A stretch of DNA of 27,094 nucleotides from Planctomycetota bacterium (GCA_013151315.1 JAADIN010000231.1:1-27094); one strand, 5' to 3'. Shown: positions 1-6,378, counted from the stretch's first letter. Translations and numbers: made by a program. Notes: generated by a model not told the origin, from the letters alone.

Positions 1-558
1 TGCCCCGGTGCCCAACGCTTCGGCAAGGTCTCGCCCCAAGCTGCGCACATAAGTCCCGCTGCCGCAGCGGAGGTTGATTTTTAGCTCGGGATAATTGTAG
101 CCCGTGACACGTAGCTCGTAAATTTCAACGGGTCGAGGCTCGAGCTGCACCGCCAAACCTTCTCGGGCGAGCTTGTAGGCCCGCTGGCCATTGACCTTCA
201 GAGCAGAGTAAGCCGGCGGGCGTTGCTGAATTTCCCCCAAGAAATCGGGCAGTTTCGATTCGATCTCTTCCCGCGAGGGCTGGGGTGGCGAAGCGAGTTC
301 TCGCACTTCGGTTTCGATGTCGTCGCTATCGCTAGTTCGGCCGAGCAAAAAAGTCGCTTGATAAACTTTGGGCATCGCTTGAACGTACGAAATAAGTCGC
401 GTTGCCGGGCCGATACACACGACCAGCACGCCGGTTGCCAGCGGGTCGAGCGTCCCGGCATGCCCCGCCTTCGCGGGGCGAACGAGCCGTTGGACGCGAT
501 TCACCGCATCACGCGAAGTCCAGCCAATCGGCTTGTTGAGGTTAAGAATGCCAAACAT
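1..558 (-). CDS. truB: tRNA pseudouridine synthase B (N-terminal 186 residues; 3' end outside window)
   Basis: The minus-strand frame from ATG 558 runs open to the window edge. It starts MFGILNLNKPIGWTS, and GHAGTLDPLATGVL at about residues 32-45 is the TruB catalytic loop, whose Asp is the nucleophile. TruB isomerises U55 in the T-loop of tRNAs. Further conserved TruB stretches follow: a KVYQATFLLG-like segment near residue 66, RPPAYSALKVNG around residue 113, and CGSGTYVRSLGRDLAEALGTGA at the cut end. The C-terminal part, including any PUA-like domain, lies outside the window. It is divergent from rsmG, with a perfect 30-bp palindrome between the two starts. Family assignment is secure. Confidence 0.96.
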   Translation of the reverse strand, partial: MFGILNLNKPIGWTSRDAVNRVQRLVRPAKAGHAGTLDPLATGVLVVCIGPATRLISYVQAMPKVYQATFLLGRTSDSDDIETEVRELASPPQPSREEIESKLPDFLGEIQQRPPAYSALKVNGQRAYKLAREGLAVQLEPRPVEIYELRVTGYNYPELKINLRCGSGTYVRSLGRDLAEALGTGA

Positions 559-576
559 CGATTTTCTTTCCGTGAC

Positions 577-606
577 AAAGCCGGGGGGTTGCAACCCCCC
601 GGCTTT
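577..606. repeat. Perfect 30-bp palindrome centred on TTGCAA
   Basis: Positions 577-591 are the exact reverse complement of 592-606. The core is GGGGGGTTGCAACCCCCC, flanked by AAAGCC and GGCTTT. It lies between the divergent truB and rsmG starts, so it is not placed as a terminator. Related palindromes with GGGATTGCAATCCC cores lie at 14407-14428 and 23247-23266, which indicates a dispersed repeat family. Confidence 0.85.
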
Positions 607-661
607 GGAGGTCTTATTTCCTTCAGATTCTCCCCCGCCGATCGTATTTGAGCAACCGACT

Positions 662-1342
662 TTGAACGACGACTCCTCCACTCCCGAAACTCTTGAGCAG
701 GCTTTGCTCGACGCAAACCTTCAGATCGAACCTGGGCAGATCGAGCTTCTCGACCGCTATCGCCAATCGCTTTGGCGATGGAACGAGCAATTGAATCTTA
801 CGCGGCATACGACCTTCGAAAAATTCGTTGGCCGCGATGTCGTCGATACGCTTGAGCTTGCCAAGCTACTTCCGAAGGGCGAGCGGGTGCTGGATATCGG
901 CACCGGCGGCGGCGTGCCGGGGCTCCTGTTGGCCATTTGTCGCCCCGACTTGCGGGTGAAGGTCAGCGAGTCGACGCAGAAAAAGGCACGGGTTGTCCAG
1001 GCAATCGTCAAGGAGTTGCAGTTGCCGGTCGAGGTTTTTGCTTGCCGAGCCGAGGAAGTGCTGGAGCTAAAAACGTTCGATACGTTGGTGGCCCGGGCTG
1101 TCGCTTCGCTTTGGAAAATCCTCACCTGGGTCGAGCCCCACTGGGCAGCCTTCGATCGGTTGCTTCTGATCAAGGGCCAACGCTGGGTCGAAGAGCGAGG
1201 CGAGGCGCGACACCGTGGATTGCTCAAACACCTCCAACTACGCAAAGCGGCTACCTATCTGACTCCGGGGACCGACATGGAAAGTGTCATTCTAAGCATC
1301 TGCCCCGCTGCCGCCGTCGAAGGAAGTATCAAGGGAAAGTAG
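662..1342 (+). CDS. rsmG: 16S rRNA (guanine-N7) methyltransferase RsmG
   Basis: RsmG (GidB) methylates N7 of G527 in 16S rRNA using S-adenosylmethionine. The SAM-binding motif I is visible as VLDIGTGGGVPGLLLAI, preceded by the family's typical LWRWNEQLNLTRHTTFEKFV segment. KVSESTQKKARVV and VARAVASLWKIL match later family blocks. The start is uncertain. TTG 662 gives 226 aa and begins just before the conserved helix ETLEQALLDANL. In-frame ATG 548 or TTG 605 would force translation through the 30-bp palindrome, and ATG 548 would overlap the divergent truB start. No strong Shine-Dalgarno sequence supports any of them. The short Lys-ending C-terminus is normal. The downstream DUF3467 gene is on the same strand after about 120 bp. 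Confidence 0.93.
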   Translation: MNDDSSTPETLEQALLDANLQIEPGQIELLDRYRQSLWRWNEQLNLTRHTTFEKFVGRDVVDTLELAKLLPKGERVLDIGTGGGVPGLLLAICRPDLRVKVSESTQKKARVVQAIVKELQLPVEVFACRAEEVLELKTFDTLVARAVASLWKILTWVEPHWAAFDRLLLIKGQRWVEERGEARHRGLLKHLQLRKAATYLTPGTDMESVILSICPAAAVEGSIKGK

Positions 1343-1464
1343 GCGGCAGGGATGGTCTTTTCCCGGTTTTTAGCTTAGACTCCCGGACTCAGTGAAAGAG
1401 ATATTTCCCCTCGGCACCGTCGAGGTCTTGCACGATTTTCCACTTTACTACCGGAGATTGCCCC

Positions 1465-1851
1465 GTGGCTGACGAAAAGAAAGAGACTTCTGGACAAGAG
1501 AAAAACGCAGGTGGATCAATCGGTGGCCAAGCGACCCAAGATCAGCAAAAGGAGGCCCAGCAGCAAGGCAGTCGCGTGCAAGTGGACGATTCGGCGGCAA
1601 TCTGCTCCTACGCCAATTTTTGTCGTGTTACCGGCACGCCGGAAGAATTGATCATCGACTTCGGTCTCAACTCGCAGCCCTTCGGCGTACCGACCGAACC
1701 GGTAAAGGTTTCACAGCGAATTGTCACGAACTACTACACCGCCAAGCGAATGCTCCACGCCTTGCATCTTTCGGTGCAACGCCACGAGCAAGCCTTTGGT
1801 GTGCTCGAGACCGACGTGCAGAAACGGGTCGTCGCCCAGCCGAAAAAGTAG
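1465..1851 (+). CDS. DUF3467 domain protein
   Basis: A small soluble protein of 128 aa. Its first 40 residues are low-complexity, polar and rich in Gln, Lys and Gly. The rest matches what I recall of DUF3467: ICSYANFCRVTGTPEELIIDFG, then the SQRIVTNYYTAKRMLHALHLSVQRHE block. The molecular role of this family is not established to my knowledge. The start is GTG 1465, with GGAG at 1452-1455 upstream. The gene is convergent with the TPR gene, whose stop lies only 26 bp away. Nothing suggests secretion. Family call is good; function unknown. Confidence 0.85.
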   Translation: MADEKKETSGQEKNAGGSIGGQATQDQQKEAQQQGSRVQVDDSAAICSYANFCRVTGTPEELIIDFGLNSQPFGVPTEPVKVSQRIVTNYYTAKRMLHALHLSVQRHEQAFGVLETDVQKRVVAQPKK

Positions 1852-1858
1852 GAGATCG

Positions 1859-1884
1859 CGTTTCTATTGGTTCGTTTCTATTGG
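1859..1884. repeat. 12-bp direct repeat, period 14, in a convergent intergenic gap
   Basis: CGTTTCTATTGG occurs at 1859-1870 and again at 1873-1884, giving a 14-bp period. The second copy overlaps the stop codon and last codon of the TPR gene on the minus strand. The 14-bp period (2 x 7) matches the heptamer-type arrays elsewhere in the window. Confidence 0.75.
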
Positions 1885-2210
1885 CTTAACTGCCGGCTGC
1901 GCTCCATCGCGTCTTCGGCCAGCCGGATGTAGTCCTGGTTGTTGGTTCCCGCGTAGGCCCGTTGATAGGTGACGCTCAAGGCGGTGTAGCTGAAGGGATC
2001 GTTGGGTTCGAGTTCGGCTGCCTTCTGCGCGTGCTTCACGGCCTCTTCGTGTTTGTCCAGACGTTGCTGGACGACGGCGAGCGCTGAATGCGCCAGGGCA
2101 TAGTTTTCGTCGACCTCCAGTACTTCCTGCAGCTTGGCTGCGGCTTCGTCGAGCTTGCCCTCATCTTTGAGTTGGTCGGCCTCGTCGTACAATTTCACTA
2201 CATCAGGCAT
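1878..2210 (-). CDS. Small TPR-repeat protein
   Basis: 110 aa and soluble. Two to three tetratricopeptide-like helical hairpins are visible: KLYDEADQLKDEGKLDEAAAK, then YALAHSALAVVQQRLDKHEEAVKHAQKAAELEPND, then PFSYTALSVTYQRAY. TPR proteins act as protein-binding scaffolds, and no partner can be inferred here. The start is placed at ATG 2210 because AAAGGAAA lies just upstream on the minus strand. A longer in-frame reading to 2405 would translate the REP-like element at 2263-2350 and has no TPR character there. It is convergent with the DUF3467 gene. Existence and TPR nature are well supported; the role is unknown. Confidence 0.8.
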   Translation of the reverse strand: MPDVVKLYDEADQLKDEGKLDEAAAKLQEVLEVDENYALAHSALAVVQQRLDKHEEAVKHAQKAAELEPNDPFSYTALSVTYQRAYAGTNNQDYIRLAEDAMERSRQLSQ

Positions 2211-2262
2211 TTGGAATGTTTCCTTTTCCGGCACGAGTCCGTCTTCAAGTCCAGGATTTGAT

Positions 2263-2350
2263 GTGAGCCGCAACGCGCTAGCGTCGGGCAGAGTTGCCCA
2301 CCAATAGGCCCACCTACCGATAGGCCCGCGGCTAGCGCCGTGCGGCTCAC
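2263..2350. repeat. 88-bp REP-like element with imperfect terminal inverted repeats
   Basis: The left arm 2263-2288 begins GTGAGCCGCA. The right arm 2325-2350 ends TGCGGCTCAC. The 26-bp arms match in 22 positions as inverted repeats, each containing GCGCTAGC or its near complement. The centre carries ATAGGCCC twice. It sits in the otherwise gene-free stretch 2211-2537, between the TPR start and lpxA. The rest of that gap holds only a short GCGGCCC/GGGCCGC inverted repeat (2467-2473 and 2493-2499). No transposase is present, so this is a non-autonomous palindromic repeat. Confidence 0.75.
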
Positions 2351-2537
2351 CGAGTCTACAGCACGCTAGCACTTCTTGCACAGGGATCTGGAGAATCTGG
2401 GGCATATGGCACGGTTTGCTTGCCAGGGCTAAGCCGTCACAAACGGATTATCCGATAACATCGCTAGCGGCCCATTTTTTACGACGAGCTTGGGGCCGCA
2501 CCGCTCTTGCAAGTCTGCCGACAACTGAGGACCCGCC

Positions 2538-3392
2538 GTGAAGATCCACCCTTCTGCGATAGTGAGCCCCGAAGCGGAACTTGGCATCGATATCGAAATC
2601 GGCCCCTATTGTATTGTGGAGTCGGGCGTTCGGATTGCGGATCGATGTCGCCTGGTTGCCCATGTGAATATCCGTACCGGAACTACCTTGGGCTGCGACT
2701 CGACAGTGTACGAAGGGGCCGTGTTGGGCGGGCTGCCACAGCACGCCAATCCCAAGTCCGAGCCAGGAAGTGTGACGATCGGCGAACGCAACGTATTCCG
2801 TGAACACGCGACGGTGCATCGGGCTATGCACCAAGGCGAAGTGACACGTATCGGAGACGATTGCTTTTTTATGGTCGGAGCCCACGTGGCCCACGATTGC
2901 CAAGTCGGCGATCGGGTGATCTTAACCAACGGCACCATGTTGGGCGGCCATGTCGAGGTAGGCGAACGTGCCTGTCTTGGCGGCAACGTCGCAGTCCACC
3001 AGTTCTGCCGCATCGGTCGGTTGGCGATGGTTGGTGGCTGCACCAAGGTCGTCCAAGATGTCCCACCGTTTGTACTGACCGATGGAGCCACGGCGCTAGT
3101 CGTTGGGCTCAACACGGTCGGACTCCGACGAGCCGGTTTGGATCGGCAACAGATTCTCGACCTCAAAGGCGCCTACCGCTTGATCTATCGCAAGGGCTTC
3201 GCCTTTCGCAAAACCCTGGCCGCGCTCGAGGAGCAATTTCCACTAGGCGTAGCATCGGAATTTGCGGAGTTTTTCCAAAGCGGCCAACGCGGGTTTGTCC
3301 AAGAGCGCCGCCGCCCACCGCGCATGGCACTACGCGTCCATCCGGCGCCGGACGAAATCGAGGAAACGTCGCCTCGTCGCATGGCCGGTTAA
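2538..3392 (+). CDS. lpxA: Acyl-ACP--UDP-N-acetylglucosamine O-acyltransferase (LpxA)
   Basis: LpxA performs the first step of lipid A synthesis, transferring a 3-hydroxyacyl chain from ACP to UDP-GlcNAc in the cytoplasm. The 284-aa protein has the left-handed beta-helix hexapeptide pattern over residues 3-170 (for example HPSAIVSPEAELG). GAHVAHDC at 115-121 supplies the catalytic His (His119, equivalent to E. coli His125). HQFCRIG at 154-160 and GGCTKVVQDVPPFV follow. Gly167 aligns with E. coli Gly173, the hydrocarbon-ruler position. The C-terminal helical region carries the AYRLIYRKG motif and a 20-residue basic/acidic tail longer than E. coli's. Start is GTG 2538 with TGAGGA upstream. It stands alone here rather than beside lpxD or fabZ. 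Confidence 0.93.
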   Translation: MKIHPSAIVSPEAELGIDIEIGPYCIVESGVRIADRCRLVAHVNIRTGTTLGCDSTVYEGAVLGGLPQHANPKSEPGSVTIGERNVFREHATVHRAMHQGEVTRIGDDCFFMVGAHVAHDCQVGDRVILTNGTMLGGHVEVGERACLGGNVAVHQFCRIGRLAMVGGCTKVVQDVPPFVLTDGATALVVGLNTVGLRRAGLDRQQILDLKGAYRLIYRKGFAFRKTLAALEEQFPLGVASEFAEFFQSGQRGFVQERRRPPRMALRVHPAPDEIEETSPRRMAG

Positions 3393-3431
3393 ACGTGGCT
3401 TAGCAGATCGGTTGCGCCGCCATTCGTTAGT

Positions 3432-3460
3432 TTGACTCGGCTTCGGTTTTAGGGTACCTT
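3432..3460 (+). promoter_or_regulatory. Candidate sigma70-type promoter of the toxin-antitoxin pair
   Basis: TTGACT at 3432-3437 and TACCTT at 3455-3460 are separated by 17 bp, about 20 bp before the antitoxin start. The -35 matches TTGACA in 5 of 6 positions; the -10 matches TATAAT in only 3 of 6. Placement directly ahead of a self-contained module supports it. Confidence 0.45.
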
Positions 3461-3481
3461 CGACCAAGAGGAGGTGTGATT

Positions 3482-3724
3482 ATGAATCCAGTCAGCACGA
3501 CCGATGCCATGACGAGGCTTTCTCATTTGATTGAGCAAACGAATGAGTCCCATGAACCCGTTTTGATCACCGGCAAACGGGGCAATGCGGTGTTACTCTC
3601 CGAGTCGGATTGGCTGGCTGTCCAAGAATCGCTATACCTCGGCGGTATTTCGGAGCTTGTGGAGGATGTCAAAAAAGGATTAACCACGCCCCTGGATGAG
3701 TGCTCGCAGGAGCCCGGGTGGTGA
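3482..3724 (+). CDS. Antitoxin, Phd/YefM family
   Basis: An 80-aa protein with the classic Phd/YefM layout. The N-terminal DNA-binding fold reads MNPVSTTDAMTRLSHLIEQ, then EPVLITGKRGNAVLLSESDW, then an acidic C-terminal toxin-binding tail (SELVEDVKKGLTTPLDEC). Such proteins neutralise the partner toxin and repress their own operon. ATG 3482 is preferred over GTG 3476 because AAGAGGAGG ends at 3474 and gives a normal 7-base spacing to the ATG. The stop overlaps the toxin GTG by four bases (GTGA), indicating translational coupling. Family call is strong; autoregulation is inferred from the family. Confidence 0.9.
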   Translation: MNPVSTTDAMTRLSHLIEQTNESHEPVLITGKRGNAVLLSESDWLAVQESLYLGGISELVEDVKKGLTTPLDECSQEPGW

Positions 3725-3984
3725 GGTATCAGCTTTACTTCACCAAGCGAGCTCGAAAAGATGCTCGCAAAATCAAGCAAACCGGCTTGCGCCTCAAGAC
3801 CGAACAACTACTAGAAATTCTACGCCAAGATCCGTGGCAAACCCCACCGAGATACGAAAAACTCGTTGGCGATTTGGCAGGTGCCTACTCTCGACGTATC
3901 AACATCCAGCACCGTTTGGTCTACCAAGTGATGGAAGACGAGCAAGCGGTGAAAGTTTTGGCGATGTGGACGCACTACGAATAG
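3721..3984 (+). CDS. Toxin, Txe/YoeB family ribosome-dependent mRNA endonuclease
   Basis: 87 aa, close to the 84 aa of E. coli YoeB. YoeB-type toxins bind the ribosomal A site and cut mRNA. Residues matching the YoeB active site are present: Glu46 (RYEKLVGDLAGAYSRRI), Arg65 (QHRLVYQV), and a C-terminal His85-Tyr86 pair (MWTHYE). The N-terminal basic helix KRARKDARKIK is typical of RelE-fold toxins. GTG 3721 is chosen as start: it gives a GTGA overlap with the antitoxin stop, has AGGAG upstream, and restores the family N-terminus (RYQLYFT). The in-frame ATG 3700 would add seven residues and a 25-base overlap. All key residues are intact, so the toxin is probably functional. Confidence 0.9.
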   Translation: MRYQLYFTKRARKDARKIKQTGLRLKTEQLLEILRQDPWQTPPRYEKLVGDLAGAYSRRINIQHRLVYQVMEDEQAVKVLAMWTHYE

Positions 3985-4049
3985 ACGACACGAATAGGCG
4001 ACTTCTACGACGAACGTCCTTTCTCACGTTCCCTGGCCTTCGGCTTCCA

Positions 4050-4093
4050 CTAGTGCTTTGACCAACATGAATTGAGAGCTGACAAAGCACTAG
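4050..4093. repeat. Inverted repeat with 11-bp perfect arms in a gene-free stretch
   Basis: CTAGTGCTTTG at 4050-4060 is the exact reverse complement of 4083-4093, with a 22-base loop. It lies 66 bases past the toxin stop in the gene-free stretch 3985-4304. A related string, TGACAAA then CACTAG, recurs at 5155-5169 with two extra A's in place of one G. No U-tract follows, so a terminator role is doubtful. The remainder of the stretch shows no gene I recognise. Confidence 0.65.
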
Positions 4094-4304
4094 GGTGGCC
4101 AAAAATCGTTGCTGCACGCACTCGCCGGCAGCACTAGGTTAAGGGCACCGAAATCGGGCGACCCTGCCTCAATCTCGTGCATGCAGTGCTATCACTCGAA
4201 AGTTGGCGATCTGGAGTAGGAGCAAATCGTAGAATGCGATTACACTTTGCCCTCGGGCACGCTGGGATAGCGTGCTATTCGTTTTGCCAAGGAGGGTTTT
4301 TGTG

Positions 4305-5150
4305 ATGCGTCTATTCATGCCACGTCTCTTAATTTTGGTTGGGTTCTTTCTTTTTCTCAACAGCCCGTCGGCTCTCGCGGCTGGCCATGCCTTCAACGCA
4401 AATTTCACGGTCTTGGTGGAAGCAAAGCCGAGTCAAGAGCAAGGGCAGTTCGTCGCAGAATACGTTCTCGATCGGGCAGAAACGCTTCGCGGTGAAATTG
4501 CGACCGAGTGGATCGGCAGACCGATCCCGACCGGAGTCGGGCGGACTTCGATCACCGTCCATTTTCACCCGGGCATCGAGAGCGCTCTTACTTGGGCCAA
4601 GGATCGTCCCACTCGCACTTTGCACTCGGTCTATCTACGCACGACTCCCGAACGGGTTCAGCAGGCGGTTGAAGAGATGTTGCCGCATGAGATAGTTCAT
4701 GTCGTGTTTGCGACGCAATTCTCTCATCCCAATCGTCTGCCTGTTTGGATCGAGGAAGGCATTGCTAGTCGCTACGACGACGCGCAGCGCATGGCGATTC
4801 GTCAAGAGACGGTCACATGGTGGACTCAAACGGGCGATTGGCCCCAATTGGCCACGCTGTTTGATGCCAAGAACCTTCACGCAAGCGACGCCACCGGCTA
4901 TGCTGCGGCCGCCTCGCTTGTCGATTTTTTGCTCTCTCGCGGCGACAAGAAGACGTTGCTTGCGTTTGCTGCGGATGGAAACGCCACGGGCTGGGATGCC
5001 GCGTTAAAGGTGCATTACCAAATCCAGAGTGTTAGCCGCTTGCAAAGCGAGTGGCAAGCGTGGGTCGACGAGGCGGGTCGCGTTGCGATGCAACACCGCT
5101 GGTCAAGCACTGCTGGACAAGCCAGCAGGGGCACCCCACCCGGAAATTAG
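4305..5150 (+). CDS. Exported gluzincin-type metallopeptidase-like protein (peptidase MA-like)
   Basis: 281 aa. The N-terminus MRLFMPRLLILVGFFLFL followed by SPSALAAG is a signal peptide with likely cleavage near residue 26. HEIVH at residues 128-132 is an HExxH zinc motif. WIEEGIAS at 149-155 supplies the downstream Glu ligand, the gluzincin arrangement. GYAAAASLVDFLLSRGDKKTLL after it resembles the peptidase_MA_2 family. Substrate is unknown; it should act in the periplasm or outside the cell. ATG 4305 follows AAGGAGG (4289-4295) at 9 bases; GTG 4302 is an equally readable start one codon earlier. The last 14 residues are encoded by a hairpin repeat (5111-5127) and look like a repeat-derived extension. 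Metal motif is clear; activity is inferred. Confidence 0.8.
   Translation: MRLFMPRLLILVGFFLFLNSPSALAAGHAFNANFTVLVEAKPSQEQGQFVAEYVLDRAETLRGEIATEWIGRPIPTGVGRTSITVHFHPGIESALTWAKDRPTRTLHSVYLRTTPERVQQAVEEMLPHEIVHVVFATQFSHPNRLPVWIEEGIASRYDDAQRMAIRQETVTWWTQTGDWPQLATLFDAKNLHASDATGYAAAASLVDFLLSRGDKKTLLAFAADGNATGWDAALKVHYQIQSVSRLQSEWQAWVDEAGRVAMQHRWSSTAGQASRGTPPGN
5111..5127. repeat. Hairpin repeat inside the 3' end of the peptidase gene
   Basis: TGCTGG and CCAGCA flank a 5-base ACAAG loop, a perfect 6-bp stem. It is followed by a GGGGCACCCCACC string. It encodes the STAGQASRGTPPGN tail of the peptidase. I associate this type of sequence with dispersed planctomycete repeats from memory, which is unverified. 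Confidence 0.6.
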
Positions 5151-5165
5151 GCGGTGACAAAACAC

Positions 5166-5199
5166 TAGCCACGGTTTTTCTGCGCTAACCGTGGCTAGC
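5166..5199. terminator. 12-bp perfect inverted repeat between convergent genes; possible bidirectional terminator
   Basis: CTAGCCACGGTT (5166-5177) pairs exactly with AACCGTGGCTAG (5188-5199) around a 10-base loop. It lies between the stops of the exported peptidase (plus) and the His-tail protein (minus), the expected site for a shared terminator. No clear T-tract follows on either side, so it may instead be another dispersed palindrome. Confidence 0.45.
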
Positions 5200-5247
5200 G
5201 CCAAAACGGCTAATTTGCTCAACCCGAATTTCCAGCGGTACCAACCT

Positions 5248-6078
5248 CTAATGGTAGGCGTGGTGATTTCCCCACCAGTGGCCGCCATGCCAGGAATGAT
5301 TGTTGTGCCAAGAATGGCCGCCATGCGACCAGTGGTCGTTGTGCCACCAATGGTCGCCACTATGATAGATGGGTGTTTCGTATCCGTAGTAGAGCGGCTG
5401 CGTTGGTTGGCTTATCCAAGTGCCTGAGATTGGCAAGTCGTTTGACACCCGTGCGGCCGAATGTCGCCGAGGCTTGATACTGACCGACTGTCGATAGTTC
5501 GGTATGCCGATGGTCCAGTTCACGAGTTCCTGCCCAGGAAGTTGGGTGCTCGCCGTTCCAACAGGAACGGTAAGGTTGAGTGTTGCTCCGGCATGAACAT
5601 GGTGCTGGATGCGATTGACAAGAATATCTTGGGCAGTGCCCATTTCGTTGACGATCGTTAGCGTTCCCTGCGTGCGGATCGATTGCTCTACGGCTTTGCG
5701 AACTTCCTCGCGGGCGACGGCGCTCTTGGTCATGATGCTGCTGAGCGTTAGATAGACTTCGCCCTGCTCGTCGGTTGACATGATTTGGTCAAGAATCTGC
5801 TGTTGTTTTGCATCTTGGTTCGTCATCCGATCGGACAAGTCCATGGTCGACAATTTCAGAGCTTCGGCCAGTCCGTTGATGTTGCTGGTGAGATCATTGA
5901 TCTGACTAGCGTTCTTGTAGACGACCGATTCCAACGATTTGACACTGCCTTCCAGTGCAGCAACTCGCTTGGTCAGCTCGCCAAGCTCATCCGCTTGGGT
6001 CGGAAGTATTGCGGACGAAAAAAACGCGAGCACTACCCCGACGCGAAAAACCCCAACGCGAAAAATAAAATCGACCAT
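5248..6078 (-). CDS. Secreted coiled-coil protein with histidine-triplet C-terminal tail
   Basis: 276 aa, family not recognised. Residues 1-29 look like a signal peptide (ILPTQA before Asp-Glu). It contains a 15-bp in-frame duplication giving FRVGV twice. Residues 31-100 are a predicted coiled coil (LGELTKRVAALEGSVKSLES and following heptads). The middle, about 105-200, has a TLTIVNEMGTAQDILVNRIQ segment and a hydrophobic LNLTVPVG stretch. The tail 239-276 has 13 His and 7 Trp; His occurs at every third residue from 243 to 267. Such tails usually bind Zn, Ni or Cu, which is inference. ATG 6078 has AAGGGG upstream. It lies downstream of the transporter gene in the same direction but is probably separated from it by the terminator at 6252-6277. 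Confidence 0.8.
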   Translation of the reverse strand: MVDFIFRVGVFRVGVVLAFFSSAILPTQADELGELTKRVAALEGSVKSLESVVYKNASQINDLTSNINGLAEALKLSTMDLSDRMTNQDAKQQQILDQIMSTDEQGEVYLTLSSIMTKSAVAREEVRKAVEQSIRTQGTLTIVNEMGTAQDILVNRIQHHVHAGATLNLTVPVGTASTQLPGQELVNWTIGIPNYRQSVSIKPRRHSAARVSNDLPISGTWISQPTQPLYYGYETPIYHSGDHWWHNDHWSHGGHSWHNNHSWHGGHWWGNHHAYH

Positions 6079-6251
6079 TTTTGAACCCCTTGTGTGTCAG
6101 AAATGTGAGTGTCAGAAATTTGAACCTGGAAATCAAAAGTGACGCGAGTTGCCGAAAACGGTCGGCCGGGGGGTCCCTCCAGCAAGCGTCGAAATCCACG
6201 AGTGACAAGATTCACCGATTGTAACGATTGTTACGCCAGCTTCAAGCACTC

Positions 6252-6277
6252 AAAAAACAGCCGGTTCGCGTGAACCG
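6252..6277 (-). terminator. Rho-independent terminator of the SLC13-type transporter gene
   Basis: On the minus strand CGGTTC-ACGC-GAACCG forms a 6-bp stem with a 4-base loop, followed by GCTG and TTTTTT (6257-6252). It sits about 100 bases past the transporter stop. The gap 6079-6378 otherwise holds only a small GTAAC/GTTAC inverted repeat and no gene I can see. Confidence 0.55.
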
Positions 6278-6378
6278 TGAAAAAACGACTGCGCCGTGGT
6301 AAGTCAGGGTGACTTTAAGGCCCGACGCAAGAATCACGCACCACAAATCGCCTCGACTGGTCCAGAAATTCGCCCAAC

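Noticed and set aside
2211..2405. N-terminal extension of the TPR protein
   Set aside because: It would translate the REP-like element; ATG 2210 has its own Shine-Dalgarno sequence.
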